NCBI RefSeq assembly: GCF_000403645.1
Contig: NC_021313.1
Location: 62,001-126,000 of the forward strand
Source of the DNA: Salinarchaeum sp. Harcht-Bsk1
GTDB taxonomy: Archaea; Halobacteriota; Halobacteria; Halobacteriales; Salinarchaeaceae
Direction of reading: 5' to 3'
DNA: 64,000 bases
Shown: in pieces, positions 62,522 through 64,000 of the stretch
Position numbering within the stretch: the stretch's first letter is position 1
Layout of the letters: each line of letters begins with the position of its first letter
Notes under the pieces: model-generated
What the model was told of the DNA's origin: nothing
The model's database searches: none
What the model saw: the letters and a program-made list of their open reading frames with translations, nothing else
Made by a program: the position numbers and the translations under genes

Positions 62522-63292
62522 ATGAGCACCGACGACGGCGCCGAGCACGTCCGACTCTTGACGAGAGCCGACGACGGGGGGACGGCCGAGAGCGCGAACG
62601 ACGCGATCCGTGAGAGCTACGAGGAGGGAATCCTGCAGAACGTCAGCGTCATGGCCCCCACACCGGCACTCGAGCACGCTGCGGATCGCCTCGCTGGCGT
62701 CGAAGGACTCTGCGTCGGCGTCCACGTCACGCTCTCGTCGGAGTGGGTCGATCCGACCTGGGGTCCAGTGCTCGGCGCAGAGGAAGTGCCGTCGCTCGTC
62801 ACCGACGGCGGGCGATTCTATCGCTCCCCAGAGGCACTCTTCGAGACCGACCCCGATCGCGAGGAGGTCCTCGCCGAGGTCTCCGCCCAGGTCGACCGGA
62901 TCCGCGACGTCGGCTTCGACCCCGACTACGCGGACACCCACATGCTCATCGAGCCTGCATCGGAGTGGTTCGCAGACGCGTTCGACGACCTCTGTGAGCG
63001 CGAGGACCTGATCAACTGGTGGGGCGTGTCGCCGCTGCCAGGCTCGGAGGGCATCGGCTCCGGACCGGAGTGGCTGCTCGATCACCTCGACGGCGTGGAT
63101 CCGGGGACCTACCTCGTCGTGGGGCACCCGGCCTACGACGACGATGAGATGGCGGAGTTCTGGCTTCCCGACGGCGAACCCGGGCGGATCGCAACGGAAC
63201 GCGACGCGCAGCGCCGGATGTTCACCGACGACCGCGTCCTCGAGTACGTCGAGGAGCACGGCGTCGAACCGATCAGGTACGACGAACGCTGA
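62522..63292 (+). CDS. ChbG/YdjC-like carbohydrate deacetylase
   Basis: A 256-residue protein with the YdjC fold: HVRLLTRADDGGTAESANDA at residues 9-28 (DD of the metal site), LCVGVHVTLSSEWVDPTWGP near 71-90 and a DTHM motif near 139-142, with a final HPAYDDDEMAEFW. The HxH and D residues mirror those of chitooligosaccharide deacetylases. It probably removes an acetyl or other N-acyl group from a sugar. No signal peptide. It is divergent from the Gfo/Idh gene and in the same direction as the second Gfo/Idh gene. Substrate unknown. Confidence 0.85.
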   Translation: MSTDDGAEHVRLLTRADDGGTAESANDAIRESYEEGILQNVSVMAPTPALEHAADRLAGVEGLCVGVHVTLSSEWVDPTWGPVLGAEEVPSLVTDGGRFYRSPEALFETDPDREEVLAEVSAQVDRIRDVGFDPDYADTHMLIEPASEWFADAFDDLCEREDLINWWGVSPLPGSEGIGSGPEWLLDHLDGVDPGTYLVVGHPAYDDDEMAEFWLPDGEPGRIATERDAQRRMFTDDRVLEYVEEHGVEPIRYDER

Positions 63293-63394
63293 TCGAACGA
63301 CCACGTTCGCGACCGACCACTCGTCGCAGTTCCCGGCCGCCACAGCATACCGCGATCCGAGGAACTATGCGCGAACGTGTGCCAATCAACAGCT

Positions 63395-64000
63395 ATGACA
63401 GCATCATTCGGCATCGGCGTCGTCAGTTGCGGCTTCATCACCCGCGAGATGCACCTCCCGAGCGTCGAGTACCTCCCGGACGTCCACGTCGGCGGGATCC
63501 AGAATCGCACGAAGGAACACGCCGAGGACGTTGCCGAAACCTGTCGCGAGGAGGGCTGGGGCGATCCGTCGGTCTACGGCGAGGATCGCGTCGCCGCGCT
63601 CGTCGAGGATCCCGACGTGGACGGCCTCTGGGTCACGAGCCCGAACTTCACCCGCGTCGACGTGATCGACGCGGCCGTCGACGCCGTGGAGGACGGCGCC
63701 GACCTGCAGGGCATCGCGATGGAGAAGCCGGTCGCGCGGAACATGGAGGAAGCCAACCACATCGCGGATCGGATCCGCTCGGCCGGTATCCCGAACGCCT
63801 ACCTCGAGAACTGGCCCTTCGAACCCGACATCGCGAAGCTCCGCGACCTGCTCTGGGAGCGCGGCGGCGAGGCCGGTCGCCCCTACATCGCCCGATCGCA
63901 AGCCGAGCACGGCGGCCCACACTCCGCGTGGTTCTGGGACGGCGAACTCCAGGGCGGCGGCGCGCTCACGGACATGCTCTGTCACGCACTGGCGGGCAAC
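63395..64000 (+). CDS. Gfo/Idh/MocA family oxidoreductase (3' end cut by window)
   Basis: The ATG opens MTASFGIGVVSCGFITREMH followed by LPSVEYLPDVHVGGIQNRTK, then ALVEDPDVDGLWVTSPNFTR, and the signature MEKPVARNMEEANHIADRI; 202 codons are present and no stop is reached. The Rossmann loop has GVVSCGFI instead of the usual GxGxxG, as in a group of Gfo/Idh proteins of sugar acid or ketose metabolism. It is a second Gfo/Idh protein in this cluster, only distantly similar to the one at 61260-62405. Substrate unknown; likely a sugar derivative. Confidence 0.88.
   Translation, partial: MTASFGIGVVSCGFITREMHLPSVEYLPDVHVGGIQNRTKEHAEDVAETCREEGWGDPSVYGEDRVAALVEDPDVDGLWVTSPNFTRVDVIDAAVDAVEDGADLQGIAMEKPVARNMEEANHIADRIRSAGIPNAYLENWPFEPDIAKLRDLLWERGGEAGRPYIARSQAEHGGPHSAWFWDGELQGGGALTDMLCHALAGN

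Noticed and set aside
60480-62525. 681-codon open frame on the + strand
   Set aside because: Antisense to the TIM-barrel and Gfo/Idh genes; crosses the repeat tract with no recognisable domain.

Overview
The window reads as chromosomal DNA of a haloarchaeon (class Halobacteria; genus not determinable). The grounds are high GC, strongly acidic proteins, TATA boxes about 27 nt before start codons that give leaderless transcripts, many GTG starts, and families typical of these archaea: an Lrp-TRASH regulator, a DICT sensor protein, an HTH-10 (bacterio-opsin activator type) regulator, a TrmB regulator, an I+III cytochrome oxidase fusion, a Tat lipoprotein ABC binding protein and short DUF7557- and DUF7521-like proteins. 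There are two tRNA genes (Arg-CCG and Val-UAC). I see no rRNA, CRISPR array, integrase or intact insertion sequence.

Layout. 1-10.6 kb: a ZIP metal transporter cut by the left edge, a DICT protein, a sulfatase-fold hydrolase, a small flavoprotein, a two-VOC dioxygenase-like enzyme, a copper module (Lrp-TRASH regulator plus CopA), a MOSC protein, a VTT membrane protein and a flavin-binding protein. 10.6-20 kb: USP/phosphoribosyltransferase pair, flavin-binding protein, CoxAC oxidase, an ABC-2 exporter pair, an SDR, a TIM-barrel protein and a TSUP permease. 20-31.5 kb: two methyltransferases and a glycosyltransferase in tight linkage, a degenerate Mre11-like protein, tRNA-Arg, a MATE exporter, a membrane-anchored ferredoxin, a PfpI protein, 6-phosphogluconate dehydrogenase, a CopD-like protein, a zinc-ribbon protein and HTH-10. 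31.5-50.4 kb: MetY, a DUF2249-cupin pair, glutaredoxin, creatininase-family amidohydrolase, a two-ended membrane histidine kinase, an ABC exporter, tRNA-Val, MFS and ArsR-like genes, DsrE-like protein, an acidic beta-helix protein, a phosphoesterase with a membrane insertion, DUF1269, DUF389, and a lower-GC beta-propeller lipoprotein.

50.6-64 kb is the most coherent block: a TrmB regulator, a type I sulfatase without a signal peptide, a complete sugar ABC importer (Tat-lipoprotein binding protein, small membrane protein, two permeases, MalK-type ATPase) and a GH37 trehalase, followed by a TIM-barrel isomerase, two Gfo/Idh oxidoreductases (the second cut by the right edge) and a ChbG/YdjC-like deacetylase. 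My main hypothesis is that this island imports and breaks down sulfated trehalose: the importer brings the sugar in, the sulfatase removes sulfate and the trehalase releases two glucoses. Two divergent promoters in the island share a 10-nt sequence, a candidate operator. Short tandem repeats with periods of 14, 17, 19 and 25 bp sit at or near gene ends at four places.
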